From the NCBI GenBank assembly GCA_013153315.1, contig JAADES010000049.1, positions 1-47,904 of the forward strand: a stretch of DNA of 47,904 nucleotides, in the 5' to 3' direction. This DNA is from Aquificota bacterium. Lineage in GTDB: Bacteria; Aquificota; Aquificia; Aquificales; QOAS01. The number at the start of each line of letters is the position of its first letter. The stretch's first letter is position 1. The notes under the pieces are model-generated. The model was not told where the DNA came from and made no database searches. It saw only the letters and a program-made list of their open reading frames with translations. Shown here in pieces: positions 25,101 through 36,217 of this stretch. The translations under genes were made by a program, and so were the position numbers.

Positions 25101-26030
25101 TTAGGAACTTAGCATTATTTCGACCGTTTTAGGAACATTTCTTTTTAACACATCGAGGTTATAACCACCTTCCAAAGCAAACAAAACGGGGATATTTAAT
25201 TCTTTCGCCAACCTTACTATGGTTTCAACAATAAATTCCACCCCTTTGTCGGTTACGTTAAGCCCCGTTAAAGGGTCATCCTTATGAAGGTCGTAGCCGG
25301 CCGAAACAAGCATAAATTGAGGTTTATAGCCCTTGACGGCCGCAACGAGGGTTTGACCGTAGGCCTGCTTATAAAGCTCGTCGTCGGCACCAAATGGCAT
25401 GGGTATATTTAAGGTGGTTCCGTAACCTTCGCCGGCCCCCCTTTCCTCCGCGCTACCCGTTCCGGGATAGAAGGGATATTGGTGGGTAGAAAAGTAAAAA
25501 ACCCTACTTTCGGTATAAAAGGCGTGCTGGGTGCCGTTTCCGTGGTGGGCGTCAAAATCTACTATAAAAATCCTTTCCAAACCTTTATTTAGCAGATAGC
25601 GTGCCGCAATAGCCACGTTGTTAAAAATACAAAATCCCATAGCTTTGGCATACTCGGCGTGATGTCCCGGGGGTCTTATTGCACAAAAGGCCCCTTCTAT
25701 TTCGCCGTCCAGAAGGCTTTGAGTGGCCTTTATTACCCCCCCAACCGCCAAACGGGCAACATCGAAGGTGTGGGTATTTACGTAGGTATCGGGGTCTAAC
25801 CACCCGCCTCCACTTTTGGAAGTTTGCATAACCTCCTCTATGTATTGGGGGTCGTGGTTTAGGGTAATAAGGTCGGCGTTGGCAAAAAAGGGCTCTATAA
25901 GTTCCACGTGGTTATAAAGCCCGTGGGCCCGCATACCGTCGTCGATGGCCTCCAACCGATATTTGTTTTCGGGGTGTCCCTCGTAGTGATGGAGAAGATA
26001 ACTTTCATCAATTACAAAGCCAACTTTCAT
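25101..26030 (-). CDS. Histone-deacetylase-family hydrolase (acetylpolyamine amidohydrolase/AcuC type)
   Basis: A 309-residue class II HDAC-fold zinc hydrolase. It contains RPPGHHAE (the charge-relay His pair), DFDAHHGNGTQ (zinc ligands), a second DLHKDD and the EGGYN segment with the catalytic Tyr. Bacterial homologues deacetylate acetyl-lysine on enzymes or acetylpolyamines. The same window contains an ornithine-type decarboxylase, but the genes are far apart, so a polyamine role is only a suggestion. It is convergent with FBPA/P (26 bp between stops). Confidence 0.92.
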   Translation of the reverse strand: MKVGFVIDESYLLHHYEGHPENKYRLEAIDDGMRAHGLYNHVELIEPFFANADLITLNHDPQYIEEVMQTSKSGGGWLDPDTYVNTHTFDVARLAVGGVIKATQSLLDGEIEGAFCAIRPPGHHAEYAKAMGFCIFNNVAIAARYLLNKGLERIFIVDFDAHHGNGTQHAFYTESRVFYFSTHQYPFYPGTGSAEERGAGEGYGTTLNIPMPFGADDELYKQAYGQTLVAAVKGYKPQFMLVSAGYDLHKDDPLTGLNVTDKGVEFIVETIVRLAKELNIPVLFALEGGYNLDVLKRNVPKTVEIMLSS

Positions 26031-26115
26031 AGGAATTTATTGTGGAATTTTTAAACCTTTGTAGTTAAACAATTTTTAATCTTCTCTATCAGGTTTTTTA
26101 TAATTTGACCCCCCC

Positions 26116-26871
26116 ATGGAAACTATAAAAGAGGGCGATTGGATTCTTATAAGGTTCAAAGATAAAAGATACCTAAAAAGGGTCGAAGCCGATAAAAATT
26201 TCTCCTATAAAGGGGGAATTCTTTATTTTAAGGACATAATAGGAAAACCCTACGGTATCCGGGTGGGGGATTTGCTAATATTCAAACCAACCTTGGAAGA
26301 AATAATCCTTTACGGCATTAAAAGGGAAACCCAAATTATTTATCCCAAAGATACTTTCTACATAGCAAAAAAACTAAATCTTGAAGAGGGAAAAATTTTT
26401 TTAGAGTTCGGCACCGGTAGCGGAGCGGCCACAATGGTTTTTTCCTCCTGCTTGGGTAAATCGGGAAAAATTTATACCTTCGAAAGTCAGGAAAGAATTT
26501 TTAAGGTCGCCAAAAGGAATTTGGAAAAATTTGGCTACACCCACAATGTGGTAATGTTTAATAAACCTTTTGACCCTAAGGAGGTAGAAGATATTTCCTT
26601 TGACGCCGCCTTTGTCGATGTTAGAGAACCCTACCCCTATGTGGAGCAAGTTTGGAAAGTATTAAAACCTTCCGCTCCTGTAGGGTTTCTATTACCTACC
26701 GCCAACCAGGTGCAGGAACTTTTAAAACATTTATCCCCTTATTTTGGGGATATAGAGATATTGGAAATCCTAACAAGGTATTATAAAGTGAACCCGGAAA
26801 GGTTCCGACCCGAGGATACTATGGTGGGGCATACCGCCTACCTTTTGTTTGCCAAAAAGATTTCTATGTAG
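26116..26871 (+). CDS. trmI: tRNA (adenine-58-N1)-methyltransferase TrmI family
   Basis: A 251-residue SAM-dependent methyltransferase. An N-terminal small beta-rich domain (about 1-70) precedes the SAM motif FGTGSGAATMVF and the acidic YTFESQERIF, then DVREPYPYVEQVWKVLKP and late HTAYLLFA. These match TrmI, which makes m1A58 in the T-loop, a modification important for thermostability of tRNA. The 3' end overlaps the convergent membrane-protein gene by 34 bp, a long overlap that implies antisense transcription or very tight packing. Confidence 0.9.
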   Translation: METIKEGDWILIRFKDKRYLKRVEADKNFSYKGGILYFKDIIGKPYGIRVGDLLIFKPTLEEIILYGIKRETQIIYPKDTFYIAKKLNLEEGKIFLEFGTGSGAATMVFSSCLGKSGKIYTFESQERIFKVAKRNLEKFGYTHNVVMFNKPFDPKEVEDISFDAAFVDVREPYPYVEQVWKVLKPSAPVGFLLPTANQVQELLKHLSPYFGDIEILEILTRYYKVNPERFRPEDTMVGHTAYLLFAKKISM

Positions 26872-27770
26872 GGTTTAATTACCCTTACCAACTTTTTTAC
26901 TTTTTCCCTGTAAAAAAAGTCTCCCGCGAAAAGGGAAAGTTTGGGATATACCCTAAAGAGGATACTCTCTTCTTCAACTTCTATAGGTTGTGTGGAGAGT
27001 TTTTTATCCTTTTCGGGTTCAAAATTAACATCGTCCCCTTTGGAGTTTAAAGGAATTATTTCCACCTTTTGGGCTTCCAAAAGGTTGGCCAGTATTTTGT
27101 CCAAGTTTTCTTTCCAGTCTTTGCGCTTGGCCAGTGTATTGACAATAGTTTCTATTTCCCAATATACCTTCAGCTGTTTGGAGTAATTTGCCGCCGAAGA
27201 ACTGTAGGCTGCAAGCCGCCGTCTACAACTCGTAATAGATTTTACTTCAGTTTTTACTATTCTTATTAGGTTCACTTTCCAGGAAGTTAGATATATAAAG
27301 GCCAAAGCTACCAAGGCTATAGAGGCAACCTCGGGATTAATTTGGTGAAAAAGCGTCGCCTTTAAAACTAATAGCAGTCCCAAAGACAATACATAGAGAA
27401 AAACCTCCTCGTTGTAGAGGGGTGAATAGAGGATTATAGGAAGAATTGCGGGGCAGATTCCGCAAAAATTTTTAGCCCAAAATACTGCATAAAGGGCCAA
27501 AAGGTAATCCAATATGCGGGAACATTTCTTTCTGAAGAAGAGCCCATCTTTCAAAAATAATAGGGCGTGGAGCAACACATACATTAGGGCGGGAAAAACA
27601 ACCAAAGGGGCGGCCCCTGCATAACCTTTTCCAAAAACCCCAATTAGGATAATCCAAACAACCAACCCTATTTTGGCTATAAAGTAATAAGCCCTCTCAT
27701 TTTCCGTCTCGAATTCGTTTATAAACCTCCGTAAGGTTTTTATAAACTCTTTATTGCCATTCGGAGACAT
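26838..27770 (-). CDS. Membrane protein with C-terminal GAF-like region, unknown function
   Basis: A 310-residue protein. After a basic N-terminus it has about six hydrophobic helices (residues ~27-175), one carrying a CGICP motif. An amphipathic Ser/Arg-rich linker follows, and then a soluble alpha/beta domain from about 205, with a coiled-coil start (YWEIETIVNTLAKRKDW) that looks GAF-like. This arrangement is common in membrane sensors, but no kinase, cyclase or output domain is present. The function is unknown. Confidence 0.7.
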   Translation of the reverse strand: MSPNGNKEFIKTLRRFINEFETENERAYYFIAKIGLVVWIILIGVFGKGYAGAAPLVVFPALMYVLLHALLFLKDGLFFRKKCSRILDYLLALYAVFWAKNFCGICPAILPIILYSPLYNEEVFLYVLSLGLLLVLKATLFHQINPEVASIALVALAFIYLTSWKVNLIRIVKTEVKSITSCRRRLAAYSSSAANYSKQLKVYWEIETIVNTLAKRKDWKENLDKILANLLEAQKVEIIPLNSKGDDVNFEPEKDKKLSTQPIEVEEESILFRVYPKLSLFAGDFFYREKVKKLVRVIKPYIEIFLANKR

Positions 27771-27816
27771 TTAAGAAAAAGCTTAATTCTTTCGGAGTTT
27801 TTTCTAATAATTGTTT

Positions 27817-28848
27817 ATGTCCCGTGAAAAAATAACCGTTGCCCAAATTGCCCGTTTATTAAATATCGAACCTAAAGAAAATTGGAAAGAAATTTATATA
27901 ACCTCCGTTTGTTCTCCCCGAAATGTAAAAAATCCCTGTGCGGTTTTTATTTCGGATAAAACACAACTTAAGGAACTTTCCGATTTACCAACCCTTTTGG
28001 TGGTTAAAAATGATATTCCCGTCGAAGGTATTGACATTGAAAAGACCGTCCTATTGAAGGTTTCCAATCCCAAATTGGCGCTGGCGTTGGTTTTGAAAGA
28101 GCTATATCCTGTCCACCACCCGGTAGGTATATCTTCTAAGGCAACCATTTCGGAAAATGTAAAAATTGGAAAAGATTGCTATATTGGGGATTTTGTTTAT
28201 ATAGCCCCCAACGTGGAGATAGGTAATAACGTCAAAATCTACCCCGGCTGTTATATAGGGGAAAACAGCCGTATAGGGGACAATACAGTTATTTATCCCA
28301 ATGTTGTTATCTATCCCAATACCGTAATAGGGAAAGACTGTATTATTCATGCCGGCACCGTGGTAGGTTCCGATGGATTTGGTTATGTCTTCGATGGAAA
28401 AAAACATATAAAAATTCCCCACGTTGGTGTGGTGGTTATTGAAGACCATGTGGAGGTGGGTGCTAATACAACCATCGATAGGGCTATGTTGGAGAAAACC
28501 CTTATAGGGGAAGGAACAAAGATAGATAACCTTGTAATGGTGGGGCACAACAATCGAATAGGCAAACATGTCATTTTGGTTAGCCAAGTAGGGCTGTCGG
28601 GAAGTGTGGAAATCGGCGACTACTCCATCTTGGCGGGACAGGTGGGGGTAGCCGACCACGTAAAAATTGGGAAAAAGGTTATAGTTACGGCAAAATCCGG
28701 CGTGGCTTCCGATTTGGAAGAGGGCAAAGTTTACGGAGCAAACCTTCCCGCGGTAGAGTGGACCCGTTGGAAAAGAATTTACTCTCTTTTATTGAAACTT
28801 CCCGAATTGGTTAAAGATATGAAAAAACTGTTAAAGAAAAAGAAATAA
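27817..28848 (+). CDS. lpxD: UDP-3-O-acylglucosamine N-acyltransferase LpxD
   Basis: A 343-residue left-handed beta-helix acyltransferase of lipid A synthesis. After a ~100-residue N-terminal uridine-binding domain come many hexapeptide repeats ([16 protein letters not shown] and on). The catalytic region has IPHVGVV...NTTIDRA, with [10 protein letters not shown] and then the C-terminal helix. It places the second hydroxy-acyl chain on UDP-GlcN. The ATG at 27817 is preferred over the TTG two codons earlier. With lpxK it establishes a Gram-negative outer membrane. Confidence 0.96.
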   Translation: MSREKITVAQIARLLNIEPKENWKEIYITSVCSPRNVKNPCAVFISDKTQLKELSDLPTLLVVKNDIPVEGIDIEKTVLLKVSNPKLALALVLKELYPVHHPVGISSKATISENVKIGKDCYIGDFVYIAPNVEIGNNVKIYPGCYIGENSRIGDNTVIYPNVVIYPNTVIGKDCIIHAGTVVGSDGFGYVFDGKKHIKIPHVGVVVIEDHVEVGANTTIDRAMLEKTLIGEGTKIDNLVMVGHNNRIGKHVILVSQVGLSGSVEIGDYSILAGQVGVADHVKIGKKVIVTAKSGVASDLEEGKVYGANLPAVEWTRWKRIYSLLLKLPELVKDMKKLLKKKK

Positions 28849-28855
28849 AAAACCT

Positions 28856-30118
<1,263 letters not shown>

Positions 30119-30185
30119 CTATTTTCCCTAACAGGAACTTTAAAGCTTACCCACCGTAGGGAACGAGTTAAATAAAACCCTAAAA

Positions 30186-31148
30186 ATGTTATCCTTGTTG
30201 AACCCTTACCTTTGGGCGGTCAAATTAAGAAATTTTCTTTACCAAAAGAGGGTTTTTAAAACTTGCCGACCCAAAAGTCGGGTTATTTCGGTCGGAAACC
30301 TCTCGGTGGGAGGAACGGGAAAAACTCCCACCGTTATGGAAATAGCTAAATTCTTAACCTCCAAAGGGTTAAAGGTTTCTATTCTCCTTAGGGGTTATAA
30401 AAGAAAGAGCAAAGGAACCCTAATAGTGGCCGATTATTACCATTTGCTGGCCGATGTTGAAAGGGCGGGCGACGAAGCCTATCTGTATGCGAAATTTTTA
30501 AAAAAGGTTCCCGTAGTGGTTTCCGAAGACCGTTGCAAAGGTGCCCAAATTATAGAAAAACATTTTCAACCCGACGTTATACTGCTCGACGACGCTTTCC
30601 AACATTTAAGGATTCAACGGGATTTGGACATAGTTTTGCTAACCCCCAAAGATTTAAAGGAAAAACTATTGCCCTTCGGGAGATTACGCGAACCTTTTGA
30701 GGTTTTAAAAAATAGAGGCGACTACTGTCTGTTTTCTAAAACTTCCAAACCTAACATGGAACTGGAAAACTTCTGCCAACGGTTGGGAAAACCTTTTGGT
30801 TATCTCCAAGTGGTGGGTTATCGTCTTTTAACCCCCTCTTTGGAAGAAATAGATTTTTCTACCTTAAAGGGTTTAAAAGTTGGTATAGTTTCCGCCGTGG
30901 GGGACAACCGTCTATTTGAACAACAGATGGAAAAGTTGGCTTCAAAATACGGCTTCCTTATTGTGGAAAGGAAATTTTTTCCCGACCATTTTGACTATAG
31001 AGGTGTTAGTTTTAATCCCAACCTTCTTTGGATAACCACCCCAAAAGACCTATTTAAGTTGGAAAAAAAGATAAAAAACCTTTTGGCGGTAGATAGGATT
31101 TTCCAACTGCCGGAAAATCTAAAACAACAACTTAAGGAACTTCTCTAA
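30186..31148 (+). CDS. lpxK: Tetraacyldisaccharide 4'-kinase
   Basis: A 320-residue, membrane-associated P-loop kinase with the Walker A segment SVGNLSVGGTGKTPTVM and the later VVSEDRCKGA and LLDDAFQH motifs that define LpxK. It phosphorylates the 4' position of the lipid A disaccharide precursor. The N-terminal hydrophobic segment (LLNPYLWAVKLRNFLYQ) is typical. It is divergent from ahcY with a 73-bp gap and stands 85 bp before thrC. Confidence 0.94.
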   Translation: MLSLLNPYLWAVKLRNFLYQKRVFKTCRPKSRVISVGNLSVGGTGKTPTVMEIAKFLTSKGLKVSILLRGYKRKSKGTLIVADYYHLLADVERAGDEAYLYAKFLKKVPVVVSEDRCKGAQIIEKHFQPDVILLDDAFQHLRIQRDLDIVLLTPKDLKEKLLPFGRLREPFEVLKNRGDYCLFSKTSKPNMELENFCQRLGKPFGYLQVVGYRLLTPSLEEIDFSTLKGLKVGIVSAVGDNRLFEQQMEKLASKYGFLIVERKFFPDHFDYRGVSFNPNLLWITTPKDLFKLEKKIKNLLAVDRIFQLPENLKQQLKELL

Positions 31149-31232
31149 GGACCTAAAAAAGTTAGAATTTTTAAAAGAGCCTTTTACGGAAGCCTTTTCC
31201 TTTTATATAGAAGGAGGTGAAAACTGTTTGCC

Positions 31233-32363
31233 ATGCGACAAAAAAAGTCTGAAATTAAATCGGAAAGCTCCTTTGGGAATCAAGAATTTGGGCTACTTAA
31301 AGCAGGTTCGTGGACGGGAATTATTAACCACTATAGGGATTTTTTGCCCGTTAGCGATAAAACCCCCGTTATAACCCTCTACGAAGGTAATACCCCCCTT
31401 ATAAAGGCCAGGAATTTAACCAAATTTTTGGGGGTCGATGTAAACCTTTATTTCAAATTTGAAGGTCTAAATCCCACCGGCTCCTTCAAAGACCGCGGGA
31501 TGACCATGGCAATTTCCAAAGCGGTGGAGGCGGGTAAGAAAGCGGTAATTTGTGCATCCACCGGAAACACCTCCGCCTCGGCTGCCGCCTACGCCGCCCG
31601 AGCCGGATTAAAAGCCTTTGTAGTATTGCCCCACGGTGCGGTAGCTTTAGGAAAGCTATCGCAGGCTATGATTTACGGGGCCAAAATCGTGGCCATTAAA
31701 GGAAACTTCGATGACGCCCTCTATTTAGTTAGGAAAATAGTAGAAAACCACCCTATAGAGATAGTTAACTCGGTAAACCCCTACCGTTTGGAAGGTCAAA
31801 AAACAGCCGCCTTCGAAATATGCGACGCTTTGGGCGACGCCCCCGATTACCAATTTATCCCCGTAGGTAACGCAGGAAACATTACCGCCTATTGGAAGGG
31901 TTATAAAGAGTATTACCAGGCGGGGCTTATTAAAAAACTTCCTAAAATGATGGGCTGGCAGGCGGAAGGTTCGGCCCCCATAGTTAAGGGCTACCCCATT
32001 AAAAACCCCCAAACCATAGCGACCGCCATAAGAATAGGAAACCCCTACAGCTGGCAGGGAGCATTAAAAGCGCGCGACGAAAGCGGCGGCCGCATAGATG
32101 CCGTAAGCGACGACGAAATTCTCTATGCCTACAAGTTGGTCGCCTCCATGGAAGGTATTTTCTGCGAACCCGCTTCGGCCGCCTCGGTTGCAGGCTTTAT
32201 AAAGTGCGTTCGCGAAGGTCTTTTCAAAGGAGGGGAAACGGTAGTCTGCACCCTAACGGGAAACGGCTTAAAAGACCCCGACACGGCTATTAAAATGTCG
32301 GAAGAACCTATAGTGGTTCCCCCCGACCTAAAAGCCCTCGAAGAGGTTTTCGAAATTAGTTAA
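31233..32363 (+). CDS. thrC: Threonine synthase
   Basis: A 376-residue PLP enzyme of fold type II with the Schiff-base Lys in [28 protein letters not shown], the phosphate-binding GNAGN and the late [10 protein letters not shown] are all typical of the bacterial ThrC. It converts O-phosphohomoserine to threonine. The ATG at 31233 follows GAAGGAGGTG. A possible -10-like TATATA box lies just upstream, but the -35 is unclear. The first ~30 residues before the core are longer than in some homologues. Confidence 0.95.
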   Translation: MRQKKSEIKSESSFGNQEFGLLKAGSWTGIINHYRDFLPVSDKTPVITLYEGNTPLIKARNLTKFLGVDVNLYFKFEGLNPTGSFKDRGMTMAISKAVEAGKKAVICASTGNTSASAAAYAARAGLKAFVVLPHGAVALGKLSQAMIYGAKIVAIKGNFDDALYLVRKIVENHPIEIVNSVNPYRLEGQKTAAFEICDALGDAPDYQFIPVGNAGNITAYWKGYKEYYQAGLIKKLPKMMGWQAEGSAPIVKGYPIKNPQTIATAIRIGNPYSWQGALKARDESGGRIDAVSDDEILYAYKLVASMEGIFCEPASAASVAGFIKCVREGLFKGGETVVCTLTGNGLKDPDTAIKMSEEPIVVPPDLKALEEVFEIS

Positions 32364-32390
32364 CATCTTTTTAGTTTGTTTTTTACAGCT

Positions 32391-32708
32391 TTAAATGGAT
32401 AGTTCTTTTTCCAATTCCCTTTTTAGAGCTTCAAATTTTTCAAGAATCCTACCGTAGGTTTCTAAAAGTTTTTTACCTTCCTTGGTTAAAGAGGTTCCTT
32501 TTCCCCTGTGGCGTTGAAAAATAGGTTTTCCCAATCGTTGTTCGATAAGCTTTACATAGCTGTGAGCTTTCTTGTAAGGGAGGTTCAAATTTTCCGCCGC
32601 CCTTTTTATGGAACCGGTTTTTTCTATTTCCTTTAGTAGGAGATATTTACCCAAACTTAAAATGGGTTCTCCATCTTTTTCCAACCAAACCTTGTATTGG
32701 ATTTGCAT
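32391..32708 (-). CDS. ModE N-terminal-domain (LysR-like winged helix) regulator
   Basis: A 105-residue protein consisting only of the winged helix of ModE: GKYLLLKEIEKTGSIKRAAENLNLPYKKAHSYVKLIEQRLGKP (helix-turn-helix) and a wing with GKGTSLTKEGKKLL. The molybdate-binding MOP domains are missing, so it cannot sense molybdate in the usual way; short forms of this type are common. A C-terminal coiled coil (EKFEALKRELEKEL) could dimerise it. It lies between thrC (convergent) and nadK (divergent). No molybdenum genes are nearby. Confidence 0.88.
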   Translation of the reverse strand: MQIQYKVWLEKDGEPILSLGKYLLLKEIEKTGSIKRAAENLNLPYKKAHSYVKLIEQRLGKPIFQRHRGKGTSLTKEGKKLLETYGRILEKFEALKRELEKELSI

Positions 32709-32815
32709 TAAAAGTTTTAAAGCTACCTACCTCTTCCCAACAGAGGTTATTTATTTGTCCCTACGAAGTTTAGCCCCAATAAATTAGCCCTTGCGTCGGT
32801 CTATCATAAGTTGAC

Positions 32816-33676
32816 ATGCCCCTTGAGAAGGAACACTCTAATTTAGTTTACCTCTACGTAAAACATTCTCCCGAAGCCTACAAATTTGCCCGAGAAGTTA
32901 AAAAACTCCTCCAAAAGGAAGGATTTAAAGCGGTTACCGACCAAAAGGAGTTGGACTTTCTTGAAAAAATCCCGACCGAGGAGATTAAAAAGTGCCACCT
33001 TTGTGTGGTTGTGGGAGGAGACGGAACCTTCCTTGCGGCCGCCCGAAAAGTTGCCCCCTTGGGGGTTCCCATAGTTGGAATAAACCTTGGTAGGTTTGGA
33101 TTTTTAACCGAAATAGAGACGGTGGAAGTTAATAGACTTTTGCCCAAAATTTTGCGTTACGAAGTTCCCATTCAGGAGAGGTTGGTTTTGGAAGTTCATA
33201 CCTCCCTGGACGGTAAAGAAAACTTTGTTGGCTATGCAATAAATGACGCGGTAATTAGCAAAGCCGCCTTAGCACGGATGATAGATATTTCCATAGATAC
33301 CTCCATAGGCCATTTGGGAACCATTTCGGGAGACGGGATAATAGTGGCTACACCCACCGGTTCGACCGCCTACGCTATGGCCGCAGGTGGGCCTATCGTT
33401 TACCCAACGCTGGACGCCAAGGTGCTGGTTCCCATTTGCCCCCATACCCTAACCCAACGCCCTATAGTGCTTGCGGGCGATGTAAGCCTTAAACTAAGCT
33501 TAAAAACAGATTACAGCACCGTTTACCTTACCGTCGACGGGCAGATAGGAAGGGCTTTAAAACCCCAAGAGCAGGTTATAGTTAAAAAAGCACCCTTTAA
33601 GTTGAAAATGTTTGTCCACCCCTACCGTAGTTATTTCGACCTTGTAAGAATAAAGCTTAAGTGGGGTAAGCGTTAA
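32816..33676 (+). CDS. nadK: NAD kinase
   Basis: A 286-residue NAD kinase with VGGDGTFLAAAR near residue 64, GINLGRFGFLTE, NDAVISK and the TPTGSTAYAMAAGGPI substrate loop. It phosphorylates NAD to NADP using ATP or polyphosphate. The N-terminal region is the usual small alpha/beta domain. It is divergent from the ModE-like gene, with 107 bp between, and followed by feoB after 81 bp. Confidence 0.97.
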   Translation: MPLEKEHSNLVYLYVKHSPEAYKFAREVKKLLQKEGFKAVTDQKELDFLEKIPTEEIKKCHLCVVVGGDGTFLAAARKVAPLGVPIVGINLGRFGFLTEIETVEVNRLLPKILRYEVPIQERLVLEVHTSLDGKENFVGYAINDAVISKAALARMIDISIDTSIGHLGTISGDGIIVATPTGSTAYAMAAGGPIVYPTLDAKVLVPICPHTLTQRPIVLAGDVSLKLSLKTDYSTVYLTVDGQIGRALKPQEQVIVKKAPFKLKMFVHPYRSYFDLVRIKLKWGKR

Positions 33677-33757
33677 AACTTCTTCCAAAGTTTTTATTCC
33701 TTTCCCTCTACATTTTGAGACTGAATATTAATTAGAATACCCATCGGAGGAATTTAT

Positions 33758-35929
33758 ATGAAAAAGAAAACTCTAAAGGTGGCTTTTATAGGCCAACCCA
33801 ATGTAGGAAAATCCTCCCTCCTATACAAAATAGCGGGCGGAGACGTTCAAATAGGAAACTGGGCGGGAATAACGGTAGATAAACATGTAGCAAAAATTTC
33901 TTACCAAGGGTTTGAATTAGAGCTGGTAGACCTTCCCGGAGTTTACAACCTTACCCCCTACACCCCCGAGGAGAGGATAGCAAGAGACTTCTTAATTTTT
34001 GAAAAACCCGATGTGATTGTTAATGTTATAGAAACCCCCCTGTTGGAAAGAAACCTATTTCTTACTTCCCAACTGTTGGAATTGGAAATACCTACAGTTT
34101 TGGCCCTAAATATGTGGGACGAATTTACCGCCAAAGGTTATAGTCTCGATATAGCAACACTGAAAAAGGAATTAAATGTCGAAGCGGTGGAGGTGGTGGG
34201 AAAAACGGGCTACAACGTTGACAAGCTTTTGGAAAAAATTATCGAGGTTTATCTTTCGAAAAAAAAACCGAAGCCCTTTAAGTTTTCCAACCTTATAGAG
34301 GAAGTTTTAGAAAAGATAGACCAAAAACTCCAAAAGGAGGAGTTCTATAAACTATTTCCCCGTAGGTGGTTAAACCTAAAAACCCTCGAAGGGGACGAAT
34401 ATTTAGCCCAATACCTGAAGGAAAAATTTAATTTCGACCTTTTAAAGTGCTGTAAAAAAGAACGCCACTATATTAGCGAAGCCTACAATATGCCCCCCGA
34501 CGAGGTTATTACCGAAGAAAGATATAAAGCCGTCGCACGGTTGGTTAAAAAAATTTTGAAAACTCCCTCCGAAGTCAAACGAAAAAGTATCCAAGAGTGG
34601 TTGGATGAAATTTTCTTAAACCCCTACTTGGGACTGCCTTTGTTCTTCCTAATAATGTTTCTTGTTTTCAAATTGACCTTTGACGTTTCGGCCCCCTTTA
34701 TGGATTGGTTGGAAGGCTTCGTCAACGACTTTGTAGGTAAATACATACTTTTGCTTCTCCAAGCCCTACATGCACCCGACTGGCTTTTATCCTTTGTCAA
34801 GGAGGGCATTATAGGCGGTATAGGCTTTTTTGCCACCTTTATACCCGTTCTAATGTTTATGTATTTGGCGATAGGATTTTTGGAGCACAGCGGATATTTT
34901 GCCCGCGCCGCCTTCGTTACCGACGCCTTGGTTAGGAAATTTGGTCTCTCGGGAAAATCGACCGTGGCGATGATTTTAGGCTTCGGTTGCAATGTTCCCG
35001 CCGTTTTGGCCACCCGAACCCTCGAAAGTCCCGTCCTAAGAAAACTGACCGCCTTGGTAATACCTTTTATGTCCTGTTCGGCAAGGTTGCCCGTTTATGC
35101 CCTCTTGGCGTTGGCCTTCTTTCCCGACCATGCGGCGGTGGCTATTTTTTCAATGTATCTCCTCGGTGTGGTTGTAGCTTTATTTATAGCCTTCCTACTT
35201 AGTAGGACTATTTTCAAAAAATCCCTTTTAGAGGTTCCCTTTATAGTGGAACTACCCCCCTATAGGTTGCCCGGTTTTAAAGAAATAATCCGCTCCATGT
35301 GGACACCTGTATGGGAGTTTATCCACCGTGCGGGAACGGTAATATTTTTTGCAAACTTGGCGGTTTGGGTTTTAATGAATATCCCCTACGGTGCACCCCC
35401 TAAGGAAACCCTTTTGGGAAAAATAGCTACCACCGCCGCCCCCCTCTTTAAACCTGCGGGCTTTGGTGAGCATTGGGAAAACGTTGCCGTTTTAATTCCC
35501 GGCTTTTTAGCCAAGGAGATAGTGGTTACCGCCTACGGAACCATATTAGGTATAGAGGAAAACAAGGAAAACCTTCCAAAGGAGAACTTGAAATTTAACC
35601 TTTTGGAGGATTTGAAGGAACAAATAACTAAATTGGTTAACGCTTTCTTTCAAGCCTTTAAAAGGTTGGTAAACCAAATAATACCCCTCTCTTTGGAAGT
35701 TGAAGATGTTAAACCCAAACTTATAGAGAAGATAAAAAAGTTATTTACCCCGGCTTCGGCGGTGGCCTTTATGGTTTTTGTGCTTTTATATACCCCCTGT
35801 GCGGCGACCGTGGCGGTTATGGCCCAAGAGTTCGGTTATAGCTTGGCACTTTTTTCTATCTTTTTAAACTTTACCACCGCTTGGATTTTATCGGTTTTAA
35901 CCTATCAAGTTTTGTCCTTAATTTTTTAA
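33758..35929 (+). CDS. feoB: Ferrous iron transporter FeoB
   Basis: A 723-residue protein. The N-terminal G domain has G1 GQPNVGKSS, G3 DLPGVYNL and the G4-type LNMWDE, followed by a GDI-like helical spacer. A C-terminal transporter region carries two gate segments with conserved Cys (GCNVPAVLATRTLES; FMSCSARLPVYAL). It imports Fe2+ across the inner membrane. G4 reads NMWD rather than the common NMxD with Met/Leu, still acceptable. FeoA is absent from the neighbourhood. The Shine-Dalgarno GGAGGAAT precedes ATG. It overlaps the next, convergent gene by 4 bp. Confidence 0.96.
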   Translation: MKKKTLKVAFIGQPNVGKSSLLYKIAGGDVQIGNWAGITVDKHVAKISYQGFELELVDLPGVYNLTPYTPEERIARDFLIFEKPDVIVNVIETPLLERNLFLTSQLLELEIPTVLALNMWDEFTAKGYSLDIATLKKELNVEAVEVVGKTGYNVDKLLEKIIEVYLSKKKPKPFKFSNLIEEVLEKIDQKLQKEEFYKLFPRRWLNLKTLEGDEYLAQYLKEKFNFDLLKCCKKERHYISEAYNMPPDEVITEERYKAVARLVKKILKTPSEVKRKSIQEWLDEIFLNPYLGLPLFFLIMFLVFKLTFDVSAPFMDWLEGFVNDFVGKYILLLLQALHAPDWLLSFVKEGIIGGIGFFATFIPVLMFMYLAIGFLEHSGYFARAAFVTDALVRKFGLSGKSTVAMILGFGCNVPAVLATRTLESPVLRKLTALVIPFMSCSARLPVYALLALAFFPDHAAVAIFSMYLLGVVVALFIAFLLSRTIFKKSLLEVPFIVELPPYRLPGFKEIIRSMWTPVWEFIHRAGTVIFFANLAVWVLMNIPYGAPPKETLLGKIATTAAPLFKPAGFGEHWENVAVLIPGFLAKEIVVTAYGTILGIEENKENLPKENLKFNLLEDLKEQITKLVNAFFQAFKRLVNQIIPLSLEVEDVKPKLIEKIKKLFTPASAVAFMVFVLLYTPCAATVAVMAQEFGYSLALFSIFLNFTTAWILSVLTYQVLSLIF

Positions 35930-36195
35930 CTCCCTTTTTGGGGTAATTTTCCCGTTTGCCTCAAAATGTAGGCGATAATTTTGGCAACCGCCTCATAGAG
36001 TTCGGGAGGAATTTCCCTATAAAGGTCGATTTTTATTAAACTGTCCACCAAAAGGGGGTCTTCCACTATAGGGATATTGTGCTTTTTAGCAAGCTCAATT
36101 ATTTTTTTGGCTATTTCACCCTGGCCTTTAGCCACCACCTTGGGGGCGTTGTCGGTCTCTTGGTTGTAGCTTAAGGCAACTGCTTTTTTCTCCAT
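35926..36195 (-). CDS. FlhB C-terminal-domain homologue (FhlB/YlqH type)
   Basis: An 89-residue stand-alone cytosolic domain of the FlhB/YscU export switch (KAVALSYNQE...GQGEIAKKIIELAKKHNIPIVEDPLLVDSLIKIDLYREIP). The transmembrane part is missing and the NPTH autocleavage site is replaced by DNAP. Free C-domains of this kind (FhlB) partially replace the FlhB C-domain in flagellar assembly in some bacteria. No flagellar gene is nearby, so the link is by homology only. It is divergent from rph with 22 bp between the starts. Confidence 0.88.
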   Translation of the reverse strand: MEKKAVALSYNQETDNAPKVVAKGQGEIAKKIIELAKKHNIPIVEDPLLVDSLIKIDLYREIPPELYEAVAKIIAYILRQTGKLPQKGS

Positions 36196-36217
36196 AGGCT
36201 AATTTTAATTCTTTGTA

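Noticed and set aside
28102-28659. 185-codon minus-strand frame inside lpxD
   Set aside because: It is antisense to the hexapeptide repeats of lpxD, which create periodic open frames. It has no ribosome-binding site and no family likeness.
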